Source: Bdellovibrionales bacterium
GTDB taxonomy: Bacteria; Bdellovibrionota; UBA1018; CAIMNF01
DNA length: 64,000 nucleotides
Direction: 5' to 3'
NCBI GenBank assembly: GCA_947502835.1
Contig: CANNBJ010000003.1
Coordinates: 1-64,000, forward strand
In this document: positions 53,645-62,771 of the stretch, piece by piece
How positions within the stretch are numbered: the first letter of the stretch is position 1
Layout of the letters: each line of letters begins with the position of its first letter
Translations under genes and position numbers: made by a program
Notes under the pieces: model-generated
Databases searched by the model: none
What the model saw: only the letters and a program-made list of their open reading frames with translations
What the model was told of the DNA's origin: nothing

Positions 53645-53916
53645 ACCGTTCCGGGCAGGCAATTGCCGAATACATCATCCTGCTTGCGATCGTGGTCCTG
53701 GTCTATTCCGCCCTACTGAAGAGTCTTGGAGGGAGCAGTTCGTTTCAAGCCCTCCGCAAGCCTTTCGTCGAGCAATACAAGTATACCTACCGCTATGGAC
53801 ATCCGGATGCGAGGGGTCAAGATGATGGCGGTCCGGTCCTGATCCCCCAATACAGCGATCCCCCCGGTGCCCAGGGGGCAAACTTCAGAATTTTCATCAA
53901 TCCGTCGAAACAGTAG
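53632..53916 (+). CDS. Second Flp-like pilin with longer tail
   Basis: A 94-residue protein with the same prepilin design: MNRSGQAIAEYIILLAIVVLVYSALLKSL, split as GQAIAEYIILLAIVV, plus a 55-residue polar tail rich in Tyr, Pro and Gly (YKYTYRYGHPD). The longer tail suggests a minor or specialised pilin. Two starts are possible (53632 or 53641); the second sits next to GGAGGG, which is close for a ribosome-binding site. Confidence 0.78.
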   Translation: MEGMNRSGQAIAEYIILLAIVVLVYSALLKSLGGSSSFQALRKPFVEQYKYTYRYGHPDARGQDDGGPVLIPQYSDPPGAQGANFRIFINPSKQ

Positions 53917-53920
53917 AGGG

Positions 53921-54442
53921 ATGGAGAAGAAAGTGCAAAACCGCATTCAAGGACAGGCGCTCATGGAGTTCGTGCTCGGACTCATGGTGATCTTTTCCTT
54001 TTTCTTCTTTTTCATCCGGATGTCGGCCTTGTTTGCGGTTTCAAACTTCATCCATTATGCAACCTTCATGTCCGCCCGGGCCTACTCTTCGGGTTCTGTC
54101 GATCCGGACACGAGGGAGGAGCGCGCACGGGAGGTTCTCGATTCCACCGTTACAGGAAAGTTCAAGTCCCTCATTACCGCCGTGGATGAGCCATTGATCG
54201 GCGGAGGGCCGTACTTCAGTGCAAACCAGGCAACCGATTTTTGGAACCAGGGAGTTTCGTTTCCTTTCAAGGCCAAACTCAGTCTTCATCCTTTCACACC
54301 GAAGGATCAGGCGATTGAAATGGAGCTGGTCTCGGAGAGCTGGATGCCGACCAATCCAACACGACAGGAATGTCTGCAGGAGAAGGCGAACATCCGGCAG
54401 AACACGGGAGCTCAGGAAGTGGAGTGGGACAATGGATGCTAA
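53921..54442 (+). CDS. TadE-like pseudopilin
   Basis: A 173-residue protein with a TadE-type N-terminus: GQALMEFVLGLMVIFSFFFFF. This is one TM segment with the conserved Glu, cut by prepilin peptidase in the family. The remaining 140 residues would be periplasmic, with a C-terminal Cys pair. The ATG at 53921 gives the standard leader length; the frame extends to 53867. It overlaps the next gene by 11 bp. Confidence 0.8.
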   Translation: MEKKVQNRIQGQALMEFVLGLMVIFSFFFFFIRMSALFAVSNFIHYATFMSARAYSSGSVDPDTREERAREVLDSTVTGKFKSLITAVDEPLIGGGPYFSANQATDFWNQGVSFPFKAKLSLHPFTPKDQAIEMELVSESWMPTNPTRQECLQEKANIRQNTGAQEVEWDNGC

Positions 54443-54983
54443 AGGGCAGAGCATTCTGGAAATCGTCGTAGTGCTTCCGTTTCTGTTCATTCTTGTCGGA
54501 ATGCTCTTCCGTCTCAATCTTGGTCTTCAGATGGCGATCAACAATCTTCAATACTCGCGATCCCAACTCTATGTTCTGAGCGGAAACTCGCCTGAATACC
54601 CGAGACTCTCGTTTCGGCACAAGCTTGCGGGATCGGGACGCACCTTTGCGGAAAGGGAGCAGGATCTGATGGTTCTCGGAGTGTCCGACCCGAAGGCGTT
54701 GAGTGAGAGCGAGGAGGAAGGGTCGATGCCTGCGATTCCCCAGAAGCAAAGAGTGACCCGAGCGGGGGTTGCAGGCGGGAGCGAAGAAGCAGGCGAGCCG
54801 GAGAAGCGCACCAACGTTCGCGTGCGCGAAACCTCGGCGATTTGCACTCAAATGAATTCGGTTTCCAAAAATGTCAATTTCGACACCTCCGGGGTCGTGG
54901 GCCTGAAGGACGGGCGATGGCCGTTCCGGAAGCTGGTGTGTCAGTACGAGAAGAGATGGATCGGAGAGTACGATGAACAGTAA
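54432..54983 (+). CDS. TadE/TadF-like pseudopilin
   Basis: A 183-residue protein starting MDAKGQSILEIVVVLPFLFILVGMLFRL (core GQSILEIVVVLPF). The short leader, Gly and Glu at position 5 of the mature part are as in TadE/TadF. The periplasmic part (residues of about 35-183) is polar and has two Cys. It overlaps the cpaB gene by 11 bp. The ATG at 54432 is chosen because the upstream part of the frame lies in the preceding gene. Confidence 0.78.
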   Translation: MDAKGQSILEIVVVLPFLFILVGMLFRLNLGLQMAINNLQYSRSQLYVLSGNSPEYPRLSFRHKLAGSGRTFAEREQDLMVLGVSDPKALSESEEEGSMPAIPQKQRVTRAGVAGGSEEAGEPEKRTNVRVRETSAICTQMNSVSKNVNFDTSGVVGLKDGRWPFRKLVCQYEKRWIGEYDEQ

Positions 54984-55824
54984 AACAATGGGATTGTCCG
55001 TGATCATGGCAGGTTTCGCCGTGTTTTTTGTTCTGACGTCCGTTCAGAGCATCGAGGACAATGCGAAAACCCGCTTCGGGACCGAGATCACCGTTTTGGT
55101 GGCCCGCGACGACATCAAGGAAATGGATACCCTCGTGGAAAGCATGATTGAGTCGAAGGTGGTGCCGATGAATTTTGTGGAGCCGACTGCGATCCGGTTC
55201 AATAAAAAGGTGAAGGAAGATGAGGCGGATTTTCAGGAAGAAGTGAAAAAACTCATCGGGAACGTGGCGCTTGTGTCCATCAAGAAGGGCGAACAGTTGG
55301 CATGGAACAAGATCACTGAAGCAAGCATCAAGACGGGGCTTGCGCCCCAAGTGGCTCCGGGGAGGCGTGCGATGTCGGTGATGGTGGATGAGATCTCGAG
55401 TGTTTCGAAACTCCTGAAACCCGGCGATCGCGTCGATCTGATTTCCGTGATTGATGTGGGCGCGAGCGCCGGAGGGCGGGAAAACAAGATTGCGAAGACG
55501 TTGTTGCAGGATGTGGTGATTCTTGCTGTCGGTCGAAGTGTCACAAACAATCTTGCGAGAAAAATCGATCTCGATCCCCAGAATGGAAAAGCGAAGATCA
55601 AGTCGCTCGTCGATTACGATGGCTATTCATCGATCACGATCGAAGTGGATCCGAACCAGGCGCAGCTTCTTGCAGCGATCATGGCAGGGAGCGGAAACCG
55701 GCTCATGTTCACGCTCAGGAACAACGACGATGTGGACCGTTCCGCGCTGGCTCCCGCCCGCGCAACGGACGCACTCAACGAGGGTGTGCGCCTGCCGGCG
55801 TCCACACCGACGGGGGGCAAATGA
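54973..55824 (+). CDS. cpaB: Flp pilus assembly protein CpaB/RcpC
   Basis: A 283-residue protein with an N-terminal TM (about 5-22), a SAF-like domain (VLVARDDIKEMDTL; IKKGEQLAWNKIT) and the CpaB/RcpC core GRRAMSVMVDEISSVSKLLKPGDRVDL (core RRAMSVMVDE). It acts in the periplasm as part of the Tad secretin assembly. The end (NNDDVDRSA) is usual for the family. It overlaps the secretin gene (ATGA). Confidence 0.92.
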   Translation: MNSKTMGLSVIMAGFAVFFVLTSVQSIEDNAKTRFGTEITVLVARDDIKEMDTLVESMIESKVVPMNFVEPTAIRFNKKVKEDEADFQEEVKKLIGNVALVSIKKGEQLAWNKITEASIKTGLAPQVAPGRRAMSVMVDEISSVSKLLKPGDRVDLISVIDVGASAGGRENKIAKTLLQDVVILAVGRSVTNNLARKIDLDPQNGKAKIKSLVDYDGYSSITIEVDPNQAQLLAAIMAGSGNRLMFTLRNNDDVDRSALAPARATDALNEGVRLPASTPTGGK

Positions 55825-57584
55825 TGCGGATCCAATCAAGGTTCGGGATGGTTGCAGTGAGAGTTCTCGTGTTTGCGATGTGGACGATGATGCCATTCCC
55901 GGCTCTGTCTCAAGATGCGGCGCAGCCCGAGGTTTCGGAGCCTGAAGCAAAACAAGGCGAGGCCCAGGACAAGGAATACGCGGCAAAGAAAGAAGAGTCG
56001 GTACAGGAAGCGCCCCCCCGGCAGAAGAGACTTCCGAAGATCAGGCCCTCGTTCATGCGCTCGCGGCTCACTTCAGACAAGACGGAAATGGAAGCGGATC
56101 ATCGCGTCCTCGTCCTTGCCACCGGGGTCGACAAGGTGGTGGATCTTGATCCGGATCTCAAGCTCGCCGACTTGAATGCCAAGGACGCGATCGGGATCGG
56201 GAACACCCAAGTGGTGATGGTCAATGTCGTGAAGACCGGCGAGGACAAGCAACTCCTCATCAAGCCGGTGGGGGAAGGCGAGACCAATATCCGTGTTCGG
56301 GACCAATACGGGAACATCGCCATCATTTTCGATGTGATGGTGGCAAAGCAGAATCAAATCCGTTTTTATGAGCGCTTGAAGGAGAATTTGAAAGAGGTGG
56401 AGGGGATCACCATCTCGCTCGAGGACAAGAACATCGTGTTGCGTGGAGAGGTGTTGACGGTCGCGGATTACGGAATGATTTTCAATGAAATCGGAGACAA
56501 GGCCTACGGGGAATATGTGGTGAACAAAGTCACCATGTCGCCCGTCACCCTCGGAATTCTCTCCCGGAAGATCGAGCAGGATCTCCAGGGAGTGGTGGCG
56601 CCGACCCTCAAGGCCGAAGTCATCAACGGAAAGATCATCCTCGGTGGAACCGTCGAGTCCCCCGACCAGAAAGTGCGTGCAGTGAACCGGGCGTATTGGT
56701 TCCTTCCCGTGATTCGACTCAAGGATCCGATCACAGGCGCCATGAACATAGAGAGCATGTCGGAGGACAAGCGTGCGTTCATCCTTCAGAACGACATCAA
56801 TGTGGTGCCTCCGCCCCCGAAGCGCGACAGCAAGCTGGTTCGCTTGTCCGTATATTTTGTGGAACTGTCGAAGGATTTCATGAAAGCCTTCGGATTCAAA
56901 TGGCAGCCGGGATTCACAGCTGATCCGACCATCGCCATCGGGAGCAACGCCTCGGGTGCTGCTGCCGCAGGATCGCAGGGAGGCTTCAGTTTCAGCGCCA
57001 CCCTGAGTTCGCTCTTTCCCGCCCTTTCGGCTCCTCCCTCAAATGCCTCCTATGGGAGGGTGATGAAGTCCGGAACGATTGTGACGAAAAGCGGAAAAGA
57101 AGGAAAATTCGTCGACTACATCAATCTTCCAACCCAAACCCTGGGGCAAAACAGCCAAGTTGGTAACGGTCCTCCGATCCGCGTCGGATTCGAGGTTGCG
57201 GTCACTCCCACGATTCTCCAAGGGCAGGACGTTGAGCTCGATATGGAAGTCACGCAGACAAGCCAGGTGGGAAAGGCCGCTGCAGGCACCCCGATCACCT
57301 CCGAGCATCGAACACGGGCGAATTTGTATATGAAGTCAGGGGAAGTGGCGGCGGTCACTGCGGTGAACAAGCAGGATGTATCAACTTCATTCAACCGGGA
57401 TGATCCGAAGGTGGCGGGCTCCGGCGGGCCGACCACGGCACTCTTCAATCTGACGCGCTCGAAAAACATGAGCAAGGCCAAGGGGCAATATGTCTTCTTT
57501 GTCACACCGCTCATCATTGAAAGCGCATCGGATGGAACCGAGGACCTGAAAAAGAGCTTCAGGATGACGTCGAGCAACAGATAG
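55821..57584 (+). CDS. cpaC: Type II/IVb pilus secretin CpaC/RcpA
   Basis: A 587-residue outer-membrane secretin of the Tad apparatus. Signal peptide to about residue 30 (MPFPALSQ). Residues of about 75-165 match the pilus-assembly N-terminal domain (VVDLDPDLKLADLNAKDAIGI region), then a BON-like domain (about 175-270), then the secretin domain from about 350 on, with VGFEVAVTPTILQGQDVELDMEV (core VAVTPTILQG) and SGEVAAVTAVN near 510. It should form the outer-membrane ring through which the pilus is extruded. Confidence 0.92.
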   Translation: MMRIQSRFGMVAVRVLVFAMWTMMPFPALSQDAAQPEVSEPEAKQGEAQDKEYAAKKEESVQEAPPRQKRLPKIRPSFMRSRLTSDKTEMEADHRVLVLATGVDKVVDLDPDLKLADLNAKDAIGIGNTQVVMVNVVKTGEDKQLLIKPVGEGETNIRVRDQYGNIAIIFDVMVAKQNQIRFYERLKENLKEVEGITISLEDKNIVLRGEVLTVADYGMIFNEIGDKAYGEYVVNKVTMSPVTLGILSRKIEQDLQGVVAPTLKAEVINGKIILGGTVESPDQKVRAVNRAYWFLPVIRLKDPITGAMNIESMSEDKRAFILQNDINVVPPPPKRDSKLVRLSVYFVELSKDFMKAFGFKWQPGFTADPTIAIGSNASGAAAAGSQGGFSFSATLSSLFPALSAPPSNASYGRVMKSGTIVTKSGKEGKFVDYINLPTQTLGQNSQVGNGPPIRVGFEVAVTPTILQGQDVELDMEVTQTSQVGKAAAGTPITSEHRTRANLYMKSGEVAAVTAVNKQDVSTSFNRDDPKVAGSGGPTTALFNLTRSKNMSKAKGQYVFFVTPLIIESASDGTEDLKKSFRMTSSNR

Positions 57585-57602
57585 GAAACGGGAGGGCACG
57601 CC

Positions 57603-59765
57603 ATGGGACACATCATTGCGGTGGTCGGTGGAAAGGGAGGGGTGGGCAAGAGTGTCTTCGCCGCGAATCTCGCCATTGCGTATCAACTCAACTCCAAGCA
57701 GCGGCCGCTGATCCTGGATTTGGATTTTCAGAGTCTCGGCGACCAGAACATCATTCTCGGGTTGAATCACCCGAAAACCATCATTGATGTCACGAAATCC
57801 CAGACTTCCGTTTGGGAACCGAAGGCGGTTGCTCCGTTCATGGTGAACTCCCCCCAGGGGTACAGTCTGATCGGCGCCCCCCGTGAGGCCGCACTTGCCC
57901 GGGACATTGATCTTGACGGTTTGGGCAAGTTCCTGAAGGGCGCTTCGCAGATCTTTCCTTGGATTGTCATGGATTGCGGAAACGGAACCGAACCCCATGC
58001 CCTCAAGGCAATGGAGCAGGCAACTCTGATTTTCGTGGTCACCACACCGGATGTGATCGTGATCAATCAGACAAAGAGGATCCTGGCGAAGGTCCAGGAG
58101 CTGCTCTTTCCGCCGGAGATGGTCCAGGTGGTGGTGAACCGTTTTTCCCAAAGCAATGTCATCAACCCGCAAATGATTCAGAAGAATCTCGGGAGAAACC
58201 CCTATTTTGCGATTCCTGACGAACCCGCGACCTGCGAATCGGCTCTCGCAAAAAGTCAACCCTTCACGATTGTGAATCCAGGTGCGGCTGTTTCGAGGGC
58301 GTACTCCGATCTGGTGCGACGGATGGAGTCCACTCGAATGCTCGATCAGCTTTCAAAGCTCAACAAGCCCACCGGAGTGGCCCAAAAACTCCAGGTGATC
58401 CAGGGCGGAGCCGGGGCCGATGCACCGCCGGCGGGAGATGGGAATGCCGCGCTTCTTGCCCGCTCCAAGATCGGGGCGGTGGACCCTTGGACGAGCATGA
58501 AGCTTCGAATCCATCGGGGATTGATCGACGTGGTCGACATGAAGAAGATGAATGCGGACGTAAGCGATCCGAAGCAAAAGGAGGTCATGAGGGAGAAGAC
58601 CCAGAAGGCGATTCTCGACATCCTTGCGAAGGAAGACACGTCCACCCTCTGTCCCACGCGGGAGCTCCGGGCCCAGCTGGTAAAGGAGGTTCTCGACGAG
58701 GCCTTGGGACTTGGTCCCCTCGAGGATCTTCTTGCGGATGATTCCGTCACCGAGATCATGGTCAATGCAAGAGATCAGATCTATGTGGAACAGGCGGGAA
58801 AGCCTGGACTTTCGAAGGTTACATTCTCCAGCGAACAACAGATGATGAATGTGATTGAGCGGATCGTCACTCCGCTGGGTCGTCGCGTGGATGAAAAAAC
58901 ACCGTATGTCGATGCCCGGCTTGCGGATGGATCGAGGGTTCACATCATCATTCCCCCTTTGGCCCTTCGAGGTCCGACCATCACAATCCGGAAGTTCCCG
59001 AAAAAGCGGATCACCTCCGCCGATCTCGTGAAGTACGGTTCGATGACAACCGAAATCGCCGATTTCCTCAGGGCCTGCGTCGAGGCGAAATTGAACATCG
59101 TGGTTTCCGGGGGTACCGGATCGGGGAAAACCACTCTCCTGAATGTGCTCTCCAACTTCATTCCAGCCACAGAACGCATCATTACCGTCGAGGACGCGGC
59201 CGAACTTCAATTGGGACAGGAACATCTTGTCCGTCTCGAGACCAGGCCCAAGAACATCGAGGGCGAGGGTGAGGTGTCGATCCGGGATCTCATCAAGTGC
59301 TGTTTGCGGATGCGTCCGGACAGGATCGTGGTCGGGGAGTGCCGGGGAGGAGAAGCCCTCGACATGTTGCAGGCGATGAACACGGGACATTCGGGGTCTC
59401 TCACCACAGTGCATGCCAACAATCCTCGGGAGTGCATCGGACGTCTTGAGACCCTGGTCATGATGGCTGGAATGGGACTGCCCCTCAAGGCGATTCGGGA
59501 AACAGTGGCAAGTGCCGTCAATCTCATCATCCAGCAATCCCGTTTGACGGACGGTTCGCGGAAGGTGACTTACATCTCGGAGGTGATCGGGATGCAGGGC
59601 GAAACGGTCACAATCCAGGACATTTTCATTTACAAGCAAGAGGGGCTCGACAAGAACCGAAAAATTATTGGCAGGTTCGTGCCAACCGGGTTCATCCCGA
59701 AATTTGTCGAGGAAATGGAGGCGAAGGGCATGAAAATCTCAAGAGGACTTTTCGCGGTCAAATAA
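57603..59765 (+). CDS. CpaE(TadZ)-CpaF(TadA) fusion ATPase
   Basis: A 720-residue protein joining two Tad ATPases that are usually separate. Residues 1-265 are a MinD/ParA-like TadZ domain with the deviant Walker A GGKGGVGKS at 9-17 and a DxDF switch (LDLDFQSLGDQN). Residues of about 300-720 are the TadA/CpaF type-II/IV secretion ATPase: LGLGPLEDLLADDSVTEIMVN, Walker A GGTGSGKTTLLN near residues 500-511, and the Asp box/Walker B RIVVGECRGGEALDMLQAMNTGHSGS (core VVGECRGGEALD). The TadZ half positions the machine; the TadA half powers pilus assembly. Good ribosome-binding site GGGAGGG. Confidence 0.92.
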   Translation: MGHIIAVVGGKGGVGKSVFAANLAIAYQLNSKQRPLILDLDFQSLGDQNIILGLNHPKTIIDVTKSQTSVWEPKAVAPFMVNSPQGYSLIGAPREAALARDIDLDGLGKFLKGASQIFPWIVMDCGNGTEPHALKAMEQATLIFVVTTPDVIVINQTKRILAKVQELLFPPEMVQVVVNRFSQSNVINPQMIQKNLGRNPYFAIPDEPATCESALAKSQPFTIVNPGAAVSRAYSDLVRRMESTRMLDQLSKLNKPTGVAQKLQVIQGGAGADAPPAGDGNAALLARSKIGAVDPWTSMKLRIHRGLIDVVDMKKMNADVSDPKQKEVMREKTQKAILDILAKEDTSTLCPTRELRAQLVKEVLDEALGLGPLEDLLADDSVTEIMVNARDQIYVEQAGKPGLSKVTFSSEQQMMNVIERIVTPLGRRVDEKTPYVDARLADGSRVHIIIPPLALRGPTITIRKFPKKRITSADLVKYGSMTTEIADFLRACVEAKLNIVVSGGTGSGKTTLLNVLSNFIPATERIITVEDAAELQLGQEHLVRLETRPKNIEGEGEVSIRDLIKCCLRMRPDRIVVGECRGGEALDMLQAMNTGHSGSLTTVHANNPRECIGRLETLVMMAGMGLPLKAIRETVASAVNLIIQQSRLTDGSRKVTYISEVIGMQGETVTIQDIFIYKQEGLDKNRKIIGRFVPTGFIPKFVEEMEAKGMKISRGLFAVK

Positions 59766-59784
59766 GGCTTGTATCATAATTGGT

Positions 59785-60660
59785 ATGGGAATCTCGCTTC
59801 CATTCTGGGCCTTAGGTGTTCTGGTTTTTGTGAGTGCCTTTCTTGTGGCCGTTCAGTTTTCCGACCGGATTCTCGATTGGTTCCGCTTCCAGTCCATCGG
59901 GACCCGCGATTACATCGTCGAAAAGCTCAAGTTGATGATGATCGATGTCACACCTGAAAAGGTGCTGGCGGTTCAGATTTCATGCAGCGCGGGTCTCGGT
60001 TTGCTCGTGTTCATTCTCTGTCTTCCCCATCTCGGCGCCGGATTCGCGTTTGGATCCATGGCCATGGTTGCCGCATGGCTTGCCCCCAAACCGGTGATCA
60101 ACCTGATGTACGAGCGAAGAGTTTCCCTGTTCGTGAATCAAATGGTCGATGGCCTCGGACTCATGTCCAATGGAATGCGGTCCGGATTGTCCGTCGCGCA
60201 GGCGATCGGCCTGGTCTCCCAGGAGATGCCTCCCCCCATTTCCCAGGAATTCGAGTTGATCCTGAATCAGAACAAGATCGGTCTTTCCCTGGAAGAGGCG
60301 TTTTTGAATCTGTCCAAACGGATCGTTGCCGATGAAGTGGAGATGTTCGTGACTTCGGTCAATATCCTGAAGGAAACAGGCGGAAATCTCGCCGAAACCT
60401 TCGATACCATCACTCTCCTGATTCGCGAGCGTATCAAGGTCGAGAACAAGATCAAGGCAATGACGGCCCAGGCCTTCATGCAGGGCATGATCCTCATGTG
60501 TGTGCCTCCGTTCATGATGTTGACACTCTCTCAGACCGATCCGGAGATGATGAAGCCGATGTTCACCACGATCCCGGGGTGGATTGCATGTTCCGGGGTG
60601 GTGATTTTGGAAGTGGCGGCGTATATTGTAATCAAGAAGATAACGAAAATCGACGTGTAA
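59785..60660 (+). CDS. tadB: Tad pilus inner-membrane protein TadB
   Basis: A 291-residue GspF-type protein: N-terminal TM (about 5-25), a TM pair at about 70-105, T2SSF core VDGLGLMSNGMRSGLSVAQAI and NILKETGGNLAETF, and C-terminal TM segments (about 230-290). It works with TadC (46363) and the TadA half of the fusion upstream. The ribosome-binding site is weak. It precedes the YD-repeat gene by 11 bp, so both probably share the transcript. Confidence 0.9.
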   Translation: MGISLPFWALGVLVFVSAFLVAVQFSDRILDWFRFQSIGTRDYIVEKLKLMMIDVTPEKVLAVQISCSAGLGLLVFILCLPHLGAGFAFGSMAMVAAWLAPKPVINLMYERRVSLFVNQMVDGLGLMSNGMRSGLSVAQAIGLVSQEMPPPISQEFELILNQNKIGLSLEEAFLNLSKRIVADEVEMFVTSVNILKETGGNLAETFDTITLLIRERIKVENKIKAMTAQAFMQGMILMCVPPFMMLTLSQTDPEMMKPMFTTIPGWIACSGVVILEVAAYIVIKKITKIDV

Positions 60661-60671
60661 GGAAGCTCAAG

Positions 60672-62354
60672 ATGAAGAAGATCTCTGTATTTTTACTCGC
60701 ATTTCTCTCGGTGACAGCCGCCCATGCCCGCGCAGATGTGAGTCTGCGAAACGGGAATTTTTTCATTACCCTGCGGGACATTTCCTATCCGGGGGGGCTC
60801 GAACCCCGCATCGAGCGCGTCTACAACTCGAAATCCGATTACATGGGAATGTTCGGATACTCATGGGGGACAAAGTATGAAGTCAACCTCATTCAGGACT
60901 CCGATGGAAGTCTCGTGATTACCGAGTTCGGGGGAGGCGCAACGGTCCGATTTGTACCGAAAAACCTGACCGCGGGTGCCGGTATACCCGAGATCCTTGA
61001 GGCTGCGAAAAAGGCGGGAATGATTTCGGGATCGAAATCGATCGAGGATTTCCGGAAGCGTCTGACCGAAGACTATGCATTCCGCGCCAAGAATTACGGT
61101 GCGCTGATGAACAAGGGCCTCCTGCCCAGGAACACGGTCGCCGAAGGAACGCAGTTCACCTCCCGGCAGTTCCAGTACCAGTACGTGACCAAGGTCAAGG
61201 GTGGTTACACCCGGGTGATGGAGGAGGGCACGGTCCAAAAATTCAACGAGGCGGGCAAGCTTGTTCAACTCATGGATCGCAACAAGAATTTCATCAATCT
61301 TTCGTACGACAAGGCCGGGCATCTGGTGCAATTGGTGGACAACCAGAATCGAAAGATGAATTTCTCCTACAATGTTCATGGACATGTCGAAAGCATCAAA
61401 GGCGAGAGCGGAAAACATGCCGATTTCAAGTACAACAAAGAGGGATTCCTGGTTTATAGTCGTGATGATGCAGGGGTGGAGAACACCTTCAAGTATACGA
61501 CCGATGAGTTCCGCAACATCACCGAAATCGGATTCCCCGGCCAGAAGAATGACAAGGGTCGCCCAAAGCAGATGGTCATCACCTATTACGGGCGAGACAA
61601 GAAATCGAGCGTGAAGTCGGTGACCAATCCCGACGGTTCGATGAATGAATACGAATACCTCACTGATTTGAACTCACCGAGTTACTACGCGGTAAGGGTG
61701 ATCGCAAAAGACGCGGGAGGCGCAAAGATCAGTGATTCGAAGTATGAGTATTACTCCAAGGTGAAGCCGGGCGGGGAAGATGTGACAACTAAAATGGTCA
61801 CCACCGTGGATGGAGAGGCAACCGAGACCCTCTACGACGAGAAGCTCGGATTTCCCGTGAAGATCACCAGCAGTGGTCGAGTGACAACGATGGAATATGA
61901 TCCGAAGGGGAGAATGGTGAAGAAGGTCACCCCGTTTGAAACCACGGAACTCACGTATGACCAAAAAGTCGGCAAAGTGAGTCGGGTGGTGAAGAAGCTC
62001 AAGAGCGGGAACGTCCGGTGGAGCGAGTTCCAGTGGGACCCGGCCACGGCCAATCTTTTGACTGCGAAAAACAGCGACAAGAAACAAGTGAAGTTGGTGT
62101 ACGACACTCAAGGCCGGATTCGAGCCTTGGTGGATGGAGCCAAGCATACGATCACCTTCAAGTACAACGAGCTTTCGAAGCCCGTGGAGATTGCGGATGC
62201 CAAGCTCGGCGTTGTGAAGTTCAAGTATAAAAACAGTGGAGAAGTGGACAAGATCGAGAGCAACGGCGGGGCGAGCGTTTCGGCTGAAATCATGAGAGCG
62301 CTTCAGACCCTGATCGACATCACGGCACCGGCCGGGGTCTCGATGGGGATTTGA
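60672..62354 (+). CDS. Secreted YD-repeat (RHS-like) protein without toxin domain
   Basis: A 560-residue protein with a Sec signal (KKISVFLLAFLSVTAAHARA). Residues of about 20-60 match the DUF6531-type start of RHS proteins (GNFFITLRDISYPGG ... ERVYNS), then about 12 YD-type repeats (for example YDKAGHLVQL, YNKEGFLVYS, YDTQGRIRAL). The C-terminus ends after 20 hydrophobic residues, without the usual RHS core-plus-toxin region. The product may be a surface or cell-wall-associated sugar-binding shell protein. Its position at the end of the Tad locus suggests surface display or delivery together with the pilus. Confidence 0.85.
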   Translation: MKKISVFLLAFLSVTAAHARADVSLRNGNFFITLRDISYPGGLEPRIERVYNSKSDYMGMFGYSWGTKYEVNLIQDSDGSLVITEFGGGATVRFVPKNLTAGAGIPEILEAAKKAGMISGSKSIEDFRKRLTEDYAFRAKNYGALMNKGLLPRNTVAEGTQFTSRQFQYQYVTKVKGGYTRVMEEGTVQKFNEAGKLVQLMDRNKNFINLSYDKAGHLVQLVDNQNRKMNFSYNVHGHVESIKGESGKHADFKYNKEGFLVYSRDDAGVENTFKYTTDEFRNITEIGFPGQKNDKGRPKQMVITYYGRDKKSSVKSVTNPDGSMNEYEYLTDLNSPSYYAVRVIAKDAGGAKISDSKYEYYSKVKPGGEDVTTKMVTTVDGEATETLYDEKLGFPVKITSSGRVTTMEYDPKGRMVKKVTPFETTELTYDQKVGKVSRVVKKLKSGNVRWSEFQWDPATANLLTAKNSDKKQVKLVYDTQGRIRALVDGAKHTITFKYNELSKPVEIADAKLGVVKFKYKNSGEVDKIESNGGASVSAEIMRALQTLIDITAPAGVSMGI

Positions 62355-62422
62355 TAAACGACCAATGTTTAAAATTGTGAAACGGGATGGTCCAAGGTAT
62401 CCTGTGGATCGGGAGTGTTGAG

Positions 62423-62653
62423 ATGAAAAGCGATAAACCTTTTTTATGGAGTCTCGGAGTTCTGCTTTGCGGCCTGTTGGGCGGAATCGCTCACGCAGAA
62501 ATGAAGGCGTCCAGTAGCGTCGATTTGCCGAGCTGTTGGTGTAATTCCTGTCAATCAATGGTGCAATGTACGAACCTTGAGGATACTAATGACGCTGCCC
62601 CTGCCAGTTTCAGCAAGTCGTCTTCTGGCGGGACCGGCACCAAAGGGCAGTAG
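62423..62653 (+). CDS. Small secreted Cys-rich protein
   Basis: A 76-residue protein: Sec signal to about residue 26 (GLLGGIAHA), then a short mature part with four Cys in CWCNSCQSMVQC and a Ser/Gly-rich tail. Ribosome-binding site GGGAG and in-frame ATG at 62423; the frame opens at 62387 but the signal fixes the start. It might be a small disulfide-bonded peptide exported to the periplasm. No family recognised. Confidence 0.65.
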   Translation: MKSDKPFLWSLGVLLCGLLGGIAHAEMKASSSVDLPSCWCNSCQSMVQCTNLEDTNDAAPASFSKSSSGGTGTKGQ

Positions 62654-62705
62654 TGAGTTTTCAACCGAAAACGCTGAATCCTCCTGAAATCAAAGGTCTT
62701 TCTTG

Positions 62706-62735
62706 TTGAGTTTTGCCCTGTTTTTCCGCTATAGT
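62706..62735 (+). promoter_or_regulatory. Sigma-70 promoter of lipA
   Basis: TTGAGT (62706-62711), 18-bp spacer, TATAGT (62730-62735). A short hairpin GGGCG/CGCCC follows in the leader. Confidence 0.65.
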
Positions 62736-62771
62736 GGGCGGCATTCGCCCTGAAATGATAGCGGAGCAAAC

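Noticed and set aside
58353-59639. Antisense ORF (428 codons) within the CpaE-CpaF fusion
   Set aside because: Shadow frame over the conserved TadA domain; no start signal.
60672-62354. RHS toxin with immunity gene
   Set aside because: The chain ends soon after the repeats without a core-end signature or toxin domain, and the next ORF is a secreted Cys-rich peptide rather than an immunity protein.
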